Positions 33,455-34,449 of a stretch of 34,449 nucleotides of DNA are shown here, in pieces. Made by a program: the position numbers and the translations under genes. Origin of the DNA: Desulfosporosinus shakirovi (GTDB lineage Bacteria; Bacillota; Desulfitobacteriia; Desulfitobacteriales; Desulfitobacteriaceae); contig NZ_JAJDOO010000040.1 of NCBI RefSeq assembly GCF_020595055.1, positions 1 through 34,449 of the forward strand, written 5' to 3'. Position 1 is the first letter of the stretch. Each line of letters begins with the position of its first letter. The notes beneath the pieces were generated by a model. That model did not search any database and was not told the origin of the DNA. It worked only from the letters and a program-made list of their open reading frames with translations.

Positions 33455-34345
33455 ATGAATAGATTTAAATTAGTTCTTGTCATGATTATATGGGGAAGTC
33501 TGGGTGTATTTACAAGATCCATCCCCTTGTCCGCTTTAAGCTTAGCCTTTCTGAGGGCTCTAATTGCCCTGCCGGTCCTTTTTGTAGTCATGAAAATGAA
33601 AAAAGGGGATCAGGTGAAATGGACGCTTTTAAAACCCTATCTTATTTCCGGTGTACTACTGGGTTTTGGCTGGTTAACTTTGTTCTATGGGTTTAAACAT
33701 ACCAGTATTTCATCTGCCGTTATGATCTATAATATGTGTCCGGTATATGTCATGATAGCTGCACCGCTGTTACTGAAAGAGACTATCTCAAAGATTCAAA
33801 TTGCAGTGATTTTCATCTCTTTTCTAGGACTCTGCCTGATTATTGGTCATAATTTATTAGAAGGCCACGGATACCTGGGGCTTGCACTTAGTGCTGTTTC
33901 AGGGATGCTTTACGCAGCCATAGTGCTGATTAACCGCAGTATTAAAGTCAGGGTGGATAATCAAACGGCCACCTTTGTACAAATATTTGCAGCGATGATA
34001 GTTTTACTGCCTTTTGTATTGATTGATGGAACTATTTTAAGAGTTGTAGACTTGGATGCCAGGGCAGTTACTTATACTATTCTCTTGGGTATATTACATA
34101 CAAGTGTGGCCTATACCATGTTCTTTTCCCTCTATACACATATGAAATCTGTTGAAATAGTGTCCTACAGTTATTTAGAGCCTTTATTTGGTATTATATT
34201 CAGTGTGATCTTTGTCGGAGAGACATTGACACTCCCTCAGATTATGGGCGGGATTTTAATATTGGGGTCAACCTATCTTGGGGAAATGCTTAAGGATGGA
34301 AGATTATTTAACCTACGTTCACAAAGAGTCCTCCCACCTCGTTAG
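33455..34345 (+). CDS. EamA/DMT-superfamily transporter
   Basis: A 296-residue protein with ten membrane segments in two EamA repeats. Repeat one starts LVLVMIIWGSLGVFTRSI and contains LSLAFLRALIALP; repeat two starts LGLALSAVSGMLYAAIVLINR and ends with YSYLEPLFGIIFSVIFVGE and GGILILGSTYLGE, the classic E-P-x-x-x-x-G-E ending of the family. It probably exports an amino acid, metabolite or drug by proton antiport. ATG 33455 is seven bases after GAGGAG; a GTG two codons earlier is less likely. It is probably co-transcribed with, and controlled by, the AraC-type gene before it. Confidence 0.9.
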   Translation: MNRFKLVLVMIIWGSLGVFTRSIPLSALSLAFLRALIALPVLFVVMKMKKGDQVKWTLLKPYLISGVLLGFGWLTLFYGFKHTSISSAVMIYNMCPVYVMIAAPLLLKETISKIQIAVIFISFLGLCLIIGHNLLEGHGYLGLALSAVSGMLYAAIVLINRSIKVRVDNQTATFVQIFAAMIVLLPFVLIDGTILRVVDLDARAVTYTILLGILHTSVAYTMFFSLYTHMKSVEIVSYSYLEPLFGIIFSVIFVGETLTLPQIMGGILILGSTYLGEMLKDGRLFNLRSQRVLPPR

Positions 34346-34394
34346 GTGGTGGATGAATTTGTAATGGTATTCCCACCTAGTGTTTGTTGTAAAT

Positions 34395-34449
34395 ATGTAA
34401 CGAAACTTGTTTTCCGGTTTATTACATCCCCACTCTATTTGTAATCCCC
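34395..34449. repeat. Palindromic dispersed repeat, right copy (at window edge)
   Basis: Reverse complement of 2862-2916 with one difference in 55 bases. Inside, ATGTAA (34395-34400) can pair with TTACAT; the GGGG arm is lost here because the left flank is AAAT, so this copy is truncated or diverged at one end. The sequence may continue beyond the window edge. Confidence 0.8.

Overview
The window looks like a chromosomal piece of an anaerobic, spore-former-type Firmicute, most likely of the Desulfitobacterium/Desulfosporosinus group (Peptococcaceae). This is inferred from gene content: DUF1659 and DUF3102 proteins, a split FeoB, a Tat-exported DMSO-reductase-family complex with a TorD chaperone, an EFR1-type ferredoxin remnant, strong GGAGG ribosome sites and frequent TTG/GTG starts. 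No rRNA, tRNA or CRISPR array was seen. The last 55 bases are an inverted copy of a segment at 2862-2916, so the right edge may be an assembly break at a dispersed repeat.

Layout. 1-2.7 kb: a DUF1659 protein, a DUF3102 protein, decayed sequence and a DtxR/MntR-like metal regulator. 2.9-6.9 kb: metal homeostasis, with feoA, a FeoB GTPase and a separate FeoB membrane subunit (minus strand), then a divergent cation-diffusion-facilitator exporter. 7-8 kb: a small excisionase-like HTH protein and a wrecked OmpR-type response regulator. 8-13 kb: a nickel/peptide-type ABC importer operon (minus strand) in early decay: the solute-binding protein has a frameshift in its signal peptide and an in-frame stop, the second ATPase has an in-frame amber codon, and the first permease lacks its N-terminus. 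13-16.3 kb: a gene graveyard (rhomboid, EFR1 ferredoxin, MmyB-type HTH and UvrD-like helicase fragments) with one unrecognised ORF and an intact XRE regulator/membrane protein pair that has a clear operator.

16.4-19 kb: a Phd/YefM-Uma2 fusion protein with a well-formed promoter and operator-like repeats, and an APC amino-acid permease. 19-26.7 kb (minus strand): a MacB-type ABC ATPase with a 1,332-residue FtsX-like permease carrying a very long coiled coil, and upstream of it an old-yellow-type flavoenzyme/PadR operon. 27-32 kb (plus strand): a respiratory operon of TorD chaperone, molybdopterin catalytic subunit, four-cluster ferredoxin subunit and a DmsC-like membrane anchor broken by one frameshift. 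32.5-34.4 kb: an AraC-family regulator and an EamA/DMT exporter.

Functional view. The metal block couples Fe(II) uptake and divalent-metal export with a nearby metal sensor. The respiratory operon would pass quinol electrons to an unidentified S- or N-oxide-type acceptor outside the membrane, if the anchor frameshift is real but tolerated or is a sequencing error. The best candidate for something unusual is the self-contained Phd-Uma2 fusion. The most striking genome-scale feature is the number of genes disabled by one or two point changes beside healthy ones.
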